From an uncultured Lachnospiraceae bacterium (GTDB lineage: Bacteria > Bacillota > Clostridia > Lachnospirales > Lachnospiraceae): a stretch of DNA of 30,211 bases. The notes under the pieces are model-generated. The model worked only from the letters and a program-made list of their open reading frames with translations. It did not search any database and was not told the origin of the DNA. Shown one piece after another: positions 6,985 through 14,391 of the stretch (position 1 is its first letter; each line of letters starts with the position of its first letter). The position numbers and the translations under genes were made by a program. Location of the stretch: contig CAJTRL010000046.1 of assembly GCA_910578715.1 (NCBI GenBank), positions 1 through 30,211 of the forward strand, in the 5' to 3' direction.

Positions 6985-8685
6985 GTGGCTTCAAATACGA
7001 TTGATGCTAAAATGTGCGCGCAGATGTTTCTGGCCGGCGCCAAAAATCTTGAAAGCAAGAAAGAATGGATTAATGAGTTAAATGTTTTTCCGGTTCCGGA
7101 TGGCGATACCGGAACGAATATGACGCTGACGATTATGTCCGCGGCCAAAGAAGTAGCGTCTCTGCTCGAAACGGGCGCGCTCGATATGCCGTCCTTATGC
7201 AAGGCCATTTCTTCCGGCTCTCTGCGAGGCGCCAGAGGAAATTCCGGCGTTATTTTATCACAGCTTTTCAGAGGCTTTACCAAGAGCGTCAAGAACTGTC
7301 AGGAAATCACGGTTCCGGTGCTTGCCGATGCTTTCGATAAAGCGGTTGAAACTGCGTATAAAGCGGTTATGAAACCGAAGGAAGGCACCATCCTGACCGT
7401 AGCAAGGGGCGGTGCGGAAAAAGCAAGGGAGTTAGCCGATGCGGGCATGGAAGACCTCGCGGATTTTCTGGACCAGGTTATCCGTCATGCGGACGAAACG
7501 CTCAGCCGTACCCCGGAATTACTTCCGGTACTCAAACAGGCCGGCGTTGTTGACTCCGGCGGTCAGGGGCTGATGCAGGTTTTGAAAGGCGCTTATGATG
7601 CGTATCTTGGAAAAGAAACAGATTTTACGATTTCCACGGAACAGCATGAAGCCGCGCCGAAAGCGTCCGGCAGTCTGGAGGCACAGGCGAATGCGGAGAT
7701 TAAATTCGGTTATTGTACGGAATTTATCATTATGCTTACCAGAACGTTTAACATTAAGATGGAAATGGATTTTAAAGAGTATCTGGAATCCATCGGTGAT
7801 TCTATTGTAGTCGTTGCGGATGATGATGTGGTAAAGGTGCATGTACATACCAATGACCCGGGACTTGCCATCCAGAAGGCATTGAAGTATGGCGCGCTTT
7901 CCAATCTGAAAATAGACAATATGCGGCTGGAACATCAGGAAAAGCTCTTTAAAATGTCCCAGAATCAGGGAAATGCCGGGGAGGCGTCCGGACAGGATGC
8001 GGCTCCTGTGGAGAACGCTCCCCGGAAAGACGTAGGCTTTATTGTTGTTTCCGTCGGAGACGGCATCAATGAAATTCTGAAAGCGCTCGGCGTGGATTAT
8101 ATTATCGAAGGCGGCCAGACAATGAATCCGAGTACGGAGGATATGCTGAATGCCATCGAAAAAGTCAATGCGGACAATATTTTCATTCTGCCGAATAATA
8201 AGAATATTATTCTCGCCGCAAATCAGGCGAAAACGCTGGTGGAAGACAAGAATATTATCGTAATTCCGACAAAGACCGTTCCCCAGGGAATCACTGCGGT
8301 TATTAATTATGTGCCCGATTTGTCCATCGAAGAAAATACGGAGACAATGACGGAAGAAATTAAGAACGTGCATACGGGGCAGGTAACGTATGCGGTCAGA
8401 GATACGACCATCGACGATAAAGAAATCAAACAGGGCGATTTCATGGGTATCGGTGATAAGGGAATCCTTTCCGTCGGCGGCGAAATGCAGGATGTGGCGC
8501 TTCGCATGATTGAAGAAATGATGTCCGAAGAGATGGAGCTTATCAGTATTTATTATGGTTCGGATATTTCGGAAGAAGACGCGGAAGCGTTGAAAAATGA
8601 GGTGGAAAAGAAATACGGCGGCTGCGATATCGAATTACAGTACGGAGGCCAGCCTATCTATTATTATACGGTGTCTGTGGAATAG
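6985..8685 (+). CDS. fakA: DhaL-domain fatty acid kinase subunit FakA (YloV-like)
   Basis: FakA is the ATP-binding kinase that phosphorylates fatty acids presented by a DegV/FakB partner, giving acyl-phosphate for phospholipid synthesis. The 566-aa protein begins at GTG (6985) behind AGGGAGG. The N-terminal DhaL domain shows VFPVPDGDTGTNMT, with metal-binding D39 and D41 and nearby N45, followed by SGSLRGARGNSGVILSQ. The C-terminal half (about residues 350-566), including VSVGDGINEIL, IEGGQTMNPS and GDFMGIGDKGI, is the DegV-like/DAK1-like portion characteristic of YloV. Length agrees with the family (about 550 aa). A DegV protein, the expected partner family, is encoded two genes downstream. 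Fatty acid kinase activity is inferred from family. Confidence 0.9.
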   Translation: MASNTIDAKMCAQMFLAGAKNLESKKEWINELNVFPVPDGDTGTNMTLTIMSAAKEVASLLETGALDMPSLCKAISSGSLRGARGNSGVILSQLFRGFTKSVKNCQEITVPVLADAFDKAVETAYKAVMKPKEGTILTVARGGAEKARELADAGMEDLADFLDQVIRHADETLSRTPELLPVLKQAGVVDSGGQGLMQVLKGAYDAYLGKETDFTISTEQHEAAPKASGSLEAQANAEIKFGYCTEFIIMLTRTFNIKMEMDFKEYLESIGDSIVVVADDDVVKVHVHTNDPGLAIQKALKYGALSNLKIDNMRLEHQEKLFKMSQNQGNAGEASGQDAAPVENAPRKDVGFIVVSVGDGINEILKALGVDYIIEGGQTMNPSTEDMLNAIEKVNADNIFILPNNKNIILAANQAKTLVEDKNIIVIPTKTVPQGITAVINYVPDLSIEENTETMTEEIKNVHTGQVTYAVRDTTIDDKEIKQGDFMGIGDKGILSVGGEMQDVALRMIEEMMSEEMELISIYYGSDISEEDAEALKNEVEKKYGGCDIELQYGGQPIYYYTVSVE

Positions 8686-8703
8686 GGAAGGCATGGGTAT
8701 CGC

Positions 8704-10749
8704 ATGGAAATTACGGCGTTAAAGGGAATCGGTGAAAAGACGGCGAAACTGTTTTATAAACTCGGCATCCGGGAGGCGGAAGATTTGCTCCGCTATTATC
8801 CGCGGGATTACGAGCAGTTTAAACAGCCTGTGCCAATAGCGGAAGCTGTGGCCGGGGAAAAAACGGCCATCCGCGGTATCATTACCGGAAATATGGCGGT
8901 AAAGCATGTGCGCAGTCTTCAAATTCTGAACTTTATGGTACAGGATGAAACCGGAACGGTGCAGATGACCTTTTTTAATATGCCATATCTGAAAAATACC
9001 CTGAAAAAGGACGTTTTTCATATTTTCCGCGGGCTGCTTCAGAAACAGGGAAACAGGCTGGCCATGGAACAGCCCGCCATCTATAAACCGGAAGCGTATG
9101 CGGAAATGGCGGACAGACTGCTTCCACGCTATGCGCTGACCAAAGGGCTGAGCAACCAGACGGTGACCAAAGCAGTCAACCAGGCTTTTTCCCGATGTTC
9201 TTTTCCGGAAGAATTTCTGCCCGAATCTGTCATGGAAGAATATCGGTTCATGCCGCAGAGGGACGCTATGCGCGAAATGCACTTTCCGACCGATAAAGAG
9301 ACGCTTCTCCGGGCGAGAAAACGACTTGTTTTTGAAGAATTTTTCCTGTTTATTCTGATGCTTCGCCGGATGAAAGCGGATAATCACGAGTTACCCAATG
9401 CTTATAAAATGATAGAAACTGCGGACACGGTGCGGCTGTTAGAAAGACTTCCCTACCGGCTGACAGGTGCACAATGCCGGGTGTGGAGGGAAATCAGGGA
9501 CGATTTAGGCGGAGAATCTGTGATGAGCAGACTGATTCAGGGGGACGTCGGCTCCGGAAAGACTATTCTGGCTTTCCTTTCCCTGATTATGTGTGCGGCA
9601 AACGGCTGTCAGGGCGCGTTGATGGCTCCTACGGAAGTGCTCGCAAGACAGCATTTTGATGCTCTTCTGAAACTGAAGGAACAATACGGGCTGAAAATCA
9701 GTCCCGTACTTCTGACCGGCTCGACGACGGCCAGAGACAGAAAACTGATTTATGAACGGATTGCGGATGGCAGTGCGAATATCGTCATCGGAACCCATGC
9801 GCTGATTCAGGAAAAGGTTATATATCATAAGCTGGCCCTCGTCATTACCGACGAACAGCACCGCTTCGGCGTCAGACAGCGGGAAATTCTGGCGGAAAAA
9901 GGAAATGCCGTTCATGTACTCGTCATGAGTGCGACGCCTATTCCCCGGACGCTTGCAATTATCTTATACGGAGACCTTTCTATTTCCGTGCTGGATGAAC
10001 TGCCCGCGGACAGACTGCCCATCAAGAACTGCGTGGTCGGCACTTCCTACCGGAATACCGCCTACCGCTTTATGGAAAAAGAGGTGCGGGCGGGCCGCCA
10101 GGTCTATGTCATCTGCCCGATGGTGGAAGCGGGAGAGATGGAAGAACTGGAAGATGTGCTTTCCTATACGGAAAAGCTGAAAGCGGCGCTTTCTCCCTCC
10201 ATACAGGTTGCTGCACTGCATGGAAAAATGCGTCCGGCGGAAAAGAACCGGATTATGGAAGAGTTCGCGGCCCATCATATCGATGTGCTCGTTTCAACGA
10301 CCGTTATCGAAGTCGGCATCAATGTGCCGAACGCTGCCGTTATGATGGTGGAAAATGCGGAGCGGTTCGGGCTCGCACAGCTTCATCAGCTCCGCGGCCG
10401 GGTAGGGCGCGGTGAACACCAGTCATACTGCATTTTTGTCAGCACATCGGATAATAAAACGACGATGGAGCGTTTGAAAATTTTGAATGAATCCAACGAC
10501 GGTTTCTATATTTCCAGTCAGGATTTGAAACTGCGCGGGCCGGGAGATTTGTTCGGCATCAGGCAGAGCGGTATCATGAGTTTTGAACTGGCGGATATTT
10601 TTACCGACGCGCCGGTTTTACAACAGGCCAGTGAAGCCGTAGACAGATTTCTTTCCGAAGACCCGGATTTCCGGGAGGAAAGAAGCGGAGCGCTTTTGCA
10701 TGTTTTGGAAAAGGCCGAATCGAAGGCCGTGGATTTCCGGAGCATATAA
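8704..10749 (+). CDS. recG: ATP-dependent DNA helicase RecG
   Basis: RecG is a superfamily 2 translocase that reverses stalled forks and processes branched DNA. The 681-aa product has the usual length and order. An N-terminal GIGEKTAKLFYKLGI helix-hairpin-helix-like segment and the wedge/OB domain lie at about residues 1-160. Walker A is G280-DVGSGKT, the DExH box is D383-E-Q-H, followed by SATPIPRT. The C-terminal helicase lobe has TTVIEVGINVPNA and QLRGRVGRG, and the TRG-type tail contains LKLRGPGDLFG. The ATG at 8704 is 18 nt after the fakA stop with GGGAAGG slightly far upstream. A recG gene next to yloV is a common Firmicute arrangement. No defects are visible. Confidence 0.96.
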   Translation: MEITALKGIGEKTAKLFYKLGIREAEDLLRYYPRDYEQFKQPVPIAEAVAGEKTAIRGIITGNMAVKHVRSLQILNFMVQDETGTVQMTFFNMPYLKNTLKKDVFHIFRGLLQKQGNRLAMEQPAIYKPEAYAEMADRLLPRYALTKGLSNQTVTKAVNQAFSRCSFPEEFLPESVMEEYRFMPQRDAMREMHFPTDKETLLRARKRLVFEEFFLFILMLRRMKADNHELPNAYKMIETADTVRLLERLPYRLTGAQCRVWREIRDDLGGESVMSRLIQGDVGSGKTILAFLSLIMCAANGCQGALMAPTEVLARQHFDALLKLKEQYGLKISPVLLTGSTTARDRKLIYERIADGSANIVIGTHALIQEKVIYHKLALVITDEQHRFGVRQREILAEKGNAVHVLVMSATPIPRTLAIILYGDLSISVLDELPADRLPIKNCVVGTSYRNTAYRFMEKEVRAGRQVYVICPMVEAGEMEELEDVLSYTEKLKAALSPSIQVAALHGKMRPAEKNRIMEEFAAHHIDVLVSTTVIEVGINVPNAAVMMVENAERFGLAQLHQLRGRVGRGEHQSYCIFVSTSDNKTTMERLKILNESNDGFYISSQDLKLRGPGDLFGIRQSGIMSFELADIFTDAPVLQQASEAVDRFLSEDPDFREERSGALLHVLEKAESKAVDFRSI

Positions 10750-10790
10750 TTATATTTTCTTTATCAGGAAGGGTCAGGAAAGGAGTTAAT

Positions 10791-11651
10791 ATGGCAAAGA
10801 TTGCAATCGTTACGGACAGTAACAGCGGAATTACACAATCACAGGCAAAGGAAATGGGCGTTTCGGTTCTTCCAATGCCCTTTATGATTGACGAAGAAAC
10901 ATATTATGAAGATATTACTCTGTCACAGCCGGAATTTTATGAAAAACTGATGACCGGCGCGGCGGTGGTCACGAGCCAGCCGACGCCCGAATCCGTCATG
11001 AATCTCTGGGACGAACTGTTAAAAGAAAATGACGAGATTGTGCATATTCCCATGTCCAGCGGTTTGAGCGGTTCCTGCCAGAGCGCAATGATGCTCGCCG
11101 AAGACTACGATGGAAAGGTGCATGTGGTGAACAACCAGCGTATCTCCGTGACACAGCGCCAGTCCGTGCTGGATGCCCTGAAATTAACAGCACAGGGAAA
11201 GAGCGCTGCGGAAATCAAAGAGTTTCTCGAAAAAGACAAATTCAATTCCAGCATTTATATCATGCTGGACACCCTTTATTATCTGAAAAAAGGCGGACGC
11301 ATTACGCCGGCCGCGGCCGCTCTTGGTACGATTTTAAAGCTGAAACCCGTTTTGCAGATTCAGGGAGAAAAGCTGGATGCCTTTGCCAAGGCGCGTACCG
11401 TTTCCCAGGGAAAGAGCATTATGATAAATGCCATCCGAAACGACATGAACAATCGTTTCGGCGGCGCGACACCGGAGAATATCTGTCTGGCGATGGCCTA
11501 TACTTACGATTTGAAAGCTGCGGAGCAGTTCCGGGAAGAGGTTAAGGAGGCTTTCCCGGGTTTTGATATTTATATGGACCCGTTATCTCTGAGCGTATCC
11601 TGTCATATCGGGCCGGGAGCGCTGGCGGTGACATGCTGTAAAAAAATATAG
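10791..11651 (+). CDS. DegV family fatty-acid-binding protein (FakB-type)
   Basis: DegV proteins bind a fatty acid in a buried pocket; FakB members hand it to FakA for phosphorylation. The 286-aa product starts with KIAIVTDSNSGI and contains VVTSQPTPESV, the ligand-head-group motif PMSSGLSGSCQSAM, and YYLKKGGRITPAAAALGTILKLKPVLQ, all typical of the family. The C-terminus (SLSVSCHIGPGALAVTCCKK) is also canonical. AAAGGAG precedes the ATG at 10791. It lies 41 nt after recG and two genes after fakA, so a FakA-FakB pair is the simplest reading. Which fatty acid is bound cannot be read from sequence. The start of a terminator hairpin overlaps its stop codon. Confidence 0.9.
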   Translation: MAKIAIVTDSNSGITQSQAKEMGVSVLPMPFMIDEETYYEDITLSQPEFYEKLMTGAAVVTSQPTPESVMNLWDELLKENDEIVHIPMSSGLSGSCQSAMMLAEDYDGKVHVVNNQRISVTQRQSVLDALKLTAQGKSAAEIKEFLEKDKFNSSIYIMLDTLYYLKKGGRITPAAAALGTILKLKPVLQIQGEKLDAFAKARTVSQGKSIMINAIRNDMNNRFGGATPENICLAMAYTYDLKAAEQFREEVKEAFPGFDIYMDPLSLSVSCHIGPGALAVTCCKKI

Positions 11652-11686
11652 CCGTATATTGAATATGGTCATATATTTCATTTTTT
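11644..11686 (+). terminator. Probable intrinsic terminator after degV
   Basis: A 14-bp stem interrupted by two single-base bulges (11644-11657 with 11663-11678, loop ATTGA) is followed within 2 nt by six T residues (11681-11686). The stem is AU-rich at its base, so termination may be incomplete. Confidence 0.45.
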
Positions 11687-11703
11687 ATCATAAACTATAC
11701 AGA

Positions 11704-11758
11704 TATAATCATATTTGCAAATTATAATCACATCCGCAAACATTATGCTATTTGCACA
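11704..11758 (+). repeat. Three degenerate 18-bp tandem direct repeats upstream of the GlcNAc PTS promoter
   Basis: TATAATCATATTTGCAAA at 11704-11721 recurs as TATAATCACATCCGCAAA at 11723-11740 (15 of 18 identical, all differences T to C). A weaker third copy lies at 11741-11758 (about 13 of 18, ending TATTTGCACA). The copy starts are 19 and 18 bp apart, close to two helical turns, so bound proteins would sit on the same DNA face. The array ends about 58 bp before the -35 box. It could be an activator or repressor site; no candidate regulator is encoded in the window. The gap 11652-11996 otherwise holds a terminator, a promoter, a leader hairpin and a possible 23-codon ORF. Confidence 0.5.
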
Positions 11759-11816
11759 AAAACAAGTCTGCTAAAATGGGAAAAATGGATATATTATTGA
11801 ATAAAAAAATATTCTG

Positions 11817-11845
11817 TTGACTTTCTATGTACATATTGCTATAAT
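11817..11845 (+). promoter_or_regulatory. Sigma-A promoter of the GlcNAc PTS-nag operon
   Basis: TTGACT (11817-11822), 17 bp, then perfect TATAAT (11840-11845): the best promoter in the window. Expected start is near 11852, giving a leader of about 145 nt before EIIA. A cre-like 14-mer, TGAAAACAGTTGAA (11852-11865), overlaps the expected start with two mismatches to the general CcpA consensus; this is only suggestive. Confidence 0.8.
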
Positions 11846-11891
11846 TACAAATGAAAACAGTTGAAATTTTGACGGCCAAATAAGGGAGCAG

Positions 11892-11948
11892 AAAGGACCG
11901 GATTTTATGAATGGGTTAAAAGCGATTTATGAAATCCGGTCTTTTTTT
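11892..11948 (+). terminator. Leader terminator (attenuator candidate) of the GlcNAc PTS-nag operon
   Basis: Arms 11892-11912 and 11925-11945 form an uninterrupted 21-bp RNA stem (three G-U pairs, 12-nt loop), with a U7 run at 11942-11948 overlapping its 3' end. It stands between the promoter and the EIIA gene, so most transcripts should stop near 11948 unless the hairpin is prevented. Three of the pairs hold only as G-U in RNA, which favours an RNA role over a DNA operator. I could not find a competing antiterminator stem or a clear BglG/LicT-type RAT sequence. A possible leader ORF (11907-11978) starts inside the 5' arm. Confidence 0.75.
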
Positions 11949-11996
11949 ATACAATATCAAGGGGATTCGGAAACTTAGAGGAAAGGAGGAGAGCAG

Positions 11997-12485
11997 ATGA
12001 AGCTTTTTCAAAATCTTTTGGGCAGGGATAACGGCATCGAAATCGGTTCGCCGATGGCAGGCCGCCTCGTCAGCATCAAAGAAGTGAATGACCCGACTTT
12101 CAGTGAAGAAATTCTGGGAAAAGGCGCGGCAGTCATTCCTTCCGGAAACCAGGTATGTTCGCCGATAGACGGCAAGGTTACTACCATGTTTCCGACCGGT
12201 CATGCGGCGGCGGTTACGGGTGATAACGGTGCTGCGGTCCTGATTCATGTCGGACTCGATACGGTGAATCTGAAGGGGGAATATTTCACCATTCATGCGG
12301 CTGATGGTCAGGAGGTCAAAAAAGGCGACATTCTGATGGAAGCGGATATCGAGAAGATTAAAGAAGCTGGCTATGACGTAATTACGCCGGTTATCGTCTG
12401 TAATCCGGAAGAGTTTTCCGAAATTCGGATGGCGGATTCAGGCGATGTGGCACAGGGTGATGCCATCCTGTTTCTGAAAAAATAA
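11997..12485 (+). CDS. PTS glucose-family EIIA component (stand-alone, Crr-like)
   Basis: This cytoplasmic EIIA accepts phosphate from HPr and passes it to the EIIB domain of the sugar permease. The 162-aa product has the Crr fold signature: SPMAGRLVSIKEVNDPTFSEEILGKGAAVIP at the N-terminus, then H69 in FPTGHAAAVTGDNGAAVLIHVG and the phosphorylated His at H84 in LIHVGLDTVNLKG, then EYFTIHAADGQEVKKGD. Length matches single-domain EIIA-Glc. AAAGGAGG lies 7-9 nt before the ATG. It is the first gene of the operon and supplies the domain missing from the EIICB permease encoded two genes on. Sugar specificity is inferred to be GlcNAc from the downstream nagB and nagA. Confidence 0.93.
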   Translation: MKLFQNLLGRDNGIEIGSPMAGRLVSIKEVNDPTFSEEILGKGAAVIPSGNQVCSPIDGKVTTMFPTGHAAAVTGDNGAAVLIHVGLDTVNLKGEYFTIHAADGQEVKKGDILMEADIEKIKEAGYDVITPVIVCNPEEFSEIRMADSGDVAQGDAILFLKK

Positions 12486-12506
12486 GGAAAGGAGTGGGGT
12501 TGCAAA

Positions 12507-12764
12507 TTGAAAGAGTTTCAATATGTTATTCAGGACCCGGTAGGATTACATGCAAGACCGGCGGGCCTTCTTGTAAAGATGGCGGCGGGTTTTCAGAGTA
12601 AAATTACCATAAGCGGCAACGGTAAAAGCTGCGATGCCAAAAAGCTGATTATGCTCATGAGCCTCGGCATTACACAGGGAACGGAAGTGACCTGTCAGAT
12701 TGAAGGAGAAGATGAGGACGCGGCTTTTGAGGCGGTTCAAAAATTTTTTACCGAGAACTTATAA
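12507..12764 (+). CDS. HPr-family phosphocarrier protein without the Ser46 regulatory site
   Basis: HPr relays phosphate from enzyme I to EIIA. From the TTG at 12507, with GGAAAGGAGT about 12 nt upstream, the product is 85 aa, normal for HPr. The catalytic H15 is present in GLHARPAGLLVKMA. In Gram-positive HPr the HPr kinase target Ser46 lies in a segment such as AKSIMGVMSLG. Here the aligned segment is DAKKLIMLMSLG and residue 46 is Lys (AAG codon at 12642). The protein should therefore work in transport but not be a substrate for HPr kinase at that position, unlike Crh, which loses His15 and keeps Ser46. Its place between EIIA and EIICB suggests a carrier dedicated to this sugar system or a general HPr encoded here. 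Confidence 0.92.
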   Translation: MKEFQYVIQDPVGLHARPAGLLVKMAAGFQSKITISGNGKSCDAKKLIMLMSLGITQGTEVTCQIEGEDEDAAFEAVQKFFTENL

Positions 12765-12788
12765 ACCAGAATAAGGAGGTAAGTGATT

Positions 12789-14258
12789 ATGATGAAATAT
12801 TTACAAAAGCTGGGGAAGTCCCTGATGCTTCCTGTAGCGTGTCTGCCAATCTGCGGTATTCTGATGGGCATCGGTTATGCGCTCTGTCCGGCGACCATGC
12901 AGGGCGGCGACGTTGTCGGTTTTCTGCCTAAACTGGGATTTTTCCTGGTAAAAGCGGGCGGTGCGCTGATTGACAATATGGCGCTTCTTTTTGTTATCGG
13001 CGTCGGTGTCGGCATGTCCGACGACCATGACGGTACATCGGCTCTTGCGGCTCTGGCATCCTGGCTGATGATTACCAATCTGCTTTCCGTTGGCAGCGTT
13101 ACGACAATTATGCCGTCCATCGCAGAAGATGCGAAGAAAACGCTTGCATTTTCCGCAATTGCGAACCCGTTTATCGGTATTCTTTCGGGTATCATCGGCG
13201 CAAGCTGCTATAACAAATTTAAGAACACAAAACTTCCGGACTGGTTGTCGTTCTTCAGCGGCAAACGATGCGTTGCGATTATTTCCGGTGTCGCTGCGAT
13301 AGTTGTTTCGGCAATTCTGCTGTTCTTGTGGCCGGTTATTTACGGTCTGCTGCTTGCACTTGGCAACGGCATCGTAGGTCTTGGTCCTGTCGGCGCTGGT
13401 ATTTACGCATTCTTAAACAGACTGCTGATTCCGACAGGTTTACATCACGCGTTAAACAATGTATTCTGGTTTGATACGGTTGGTCTCGGCGATTTGTCCC
13501 ATTTCTGGGCCGGACATACAAGCGCGGACGTTTCATGGAGCCTCGGTATGTATATGTCGGGATTCTTCCCTTGTATGATGTTTGGTATTCCGGGTGCGGC
13601 GCTGGCGATGATTCACACCGCAAAAACCGGGAAAAAGAAAGTTGCAATCGGTCTGGTAGCTTCCGCGGCTGTCTGCGCATTTGTCTGCGGTGTTACGGAA
13701 CCTTTTGAATTTGCATTTATGTTCTTAGCTCCCGGCCTGTATGTTGTATATGCACTGTTATATGGTATTTTCACAGTGATTACAGTACTGTTGGGCTTCC
13801 GGGCAGGCTTCAGCTTCTCAGCGGGTGCAACGGACCTTGTATTCTCGGCACCGCTTCCGGCGGCACAGAGCACATGGCTGATTCTTCCGCTTGGTCTGGC
13901 TGCATTTGTTGTATTCTATCTCGTATTCCGGTTTGTTATTGTCAAATTTGATTTAAAGACACCCGGCAGAGAAGACGACGATGTGGAAGCAGAGAAGAAA
14001 GCAGTTCTTTCCAATGACAATTATTCACAGGTAGCTGCAGTTATTCTGGAAGGACTCGGCGGCAAGGAAAACGTGACGTCTCTGGATAACTGTATTACAA
14101 GACTTCGTCTGGAAATCAAAGATTATACGAAAGTTGACGAAAAGAAAATCAAATCCGCGGGTGTTGCGGGCGTTATGAGACCCAGCAAGAGCGCGGTTCA
14201 GGTCATCGTAGGCACGAAGGTACAGTTCGTAGCAGATGAGATGAAGAAAATGCTGTAA
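12789..14258 (+). CDS. nagE: PTS EIICB permease, N-acetylglucosamine type
   Basis: This permease imports GlcNAc and phosphorylates it to GlcNAc-6-P. The ATG at 12789 (489 aa) is preferred because AAGGAGG at 12773-12779 is 9 nt upstream; a GTG at 12783 is too close. The N-terminal ~400 residues are a polytopic EIIC domain of the glucose/GlcNAc family, with GVGVGMSDDHDGTSALAALASW, PTGLHHALNN and the sugar-binding GVTEPFEFAFMF. An acidic linker (EDDDVEAEKK) leads to a C-terminal EIIB domain with its phosphorylatable Cys at C435 in LDNCITRLRLEI. No EIIA is fused; the separate EIIA two genes upstream fills that role. GlcNAc specificity is inferred from cotranscription with nagB and nagA; a related amino sugar is possible. 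Confidence 0.9.
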   Translation: MMKYLQKLGKSLMLPVACLPICGILMGIGYALCPATMQGGDVVGFLPKLGFFLVKAGGALIDNMALLFVIGVGVGMSDDHDGTSALAALASWLMITNLLSVGSVTTIMPSIAEDAKKTLAFSAIANPFIGILSGIIGASCYNKFKNTKLPDWLSFFSGKRCVAIISGVAAIVVSAILLFLWPVIYGLLLALGNGIVGLGPVGAGIYAFLNRLLIPTGLHHALNNVFWFDTVGLGDLSHFWAGHTSADVSWSLGMYMSGFFPCMMFGIPGAALAMIHTAKTGKKKVAIGLVASAAVCAFVCGVTEPFEFAFMFLAPGLYVVYALLYGIFTVITVLLGFRAGFSFSAGATDLVFSAPLPAAQSTWLILPLGLAAFVVFYLVFRFVIVKFDLKTPGREDDDVEAEKKAVLSNDNYSQVAAVILEGLGGKENVTSLDNCITRLRLEIKDYTKVDEKKIKSAGVAGVMRPSKSAVQVIVGTKVQFVADEMKKML

Positions 14259-14276
14259 GTGAAAAGAAGTTCTAAA

Positions 14277-14330
14277 GGCGTTCCGCCATTGGCGGAACGC
14301 CGGGAATTTTTACGGTCCGCAAGGCGGACC
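14277..14330 (+). other. Two adjacent GC-rich hairpins between nagE and nagB
   Basis: Hairpin 1: GGCGTTCCGCC (14277-14287) with GGCGGAACGCC (14291-14301), an 11-bp perfect stem with ATT loop. Hairpin 2: GGTCCGC (14314-14320) with GCGGACC (14324-14330), 7 bp with AAG loop, followed by TTTCTCACTTTT. The second could be a partial terminator and the first an mRNA 3'-end stabiliser, making nagE more abundant than nagB. The two hairpins share TCCGC/GCGGA cores, so arms could also exchange partners. No promoter is evident before nagB. Confidence 0.6.
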
Positions 14331-14391
14331 TTTCTCACTTTTCAGCGAATGAATTTTTCAAGGATTGAAATGAAAGGAGCATAGTTATAAA

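Noticed and set aside
7519..8373. 284-codon minus-strand frame inside fakA
   Set aside because: A shadow of the fakA coding frame; no family features and no suitable ribosome site.
11851..11883. Ten-codon ORF beginning at the expected transcription start
   Set aside because: It would be essentially leaderless with no ribosome site, and is too short to support.
11852..11945. Known riboswitch or LicT/GlcT RAT antiterminator in the PTS leader
   Set aside because: No recognisable aptamer core or RAT consensus could be found by eye; only the terminator stem is certain.
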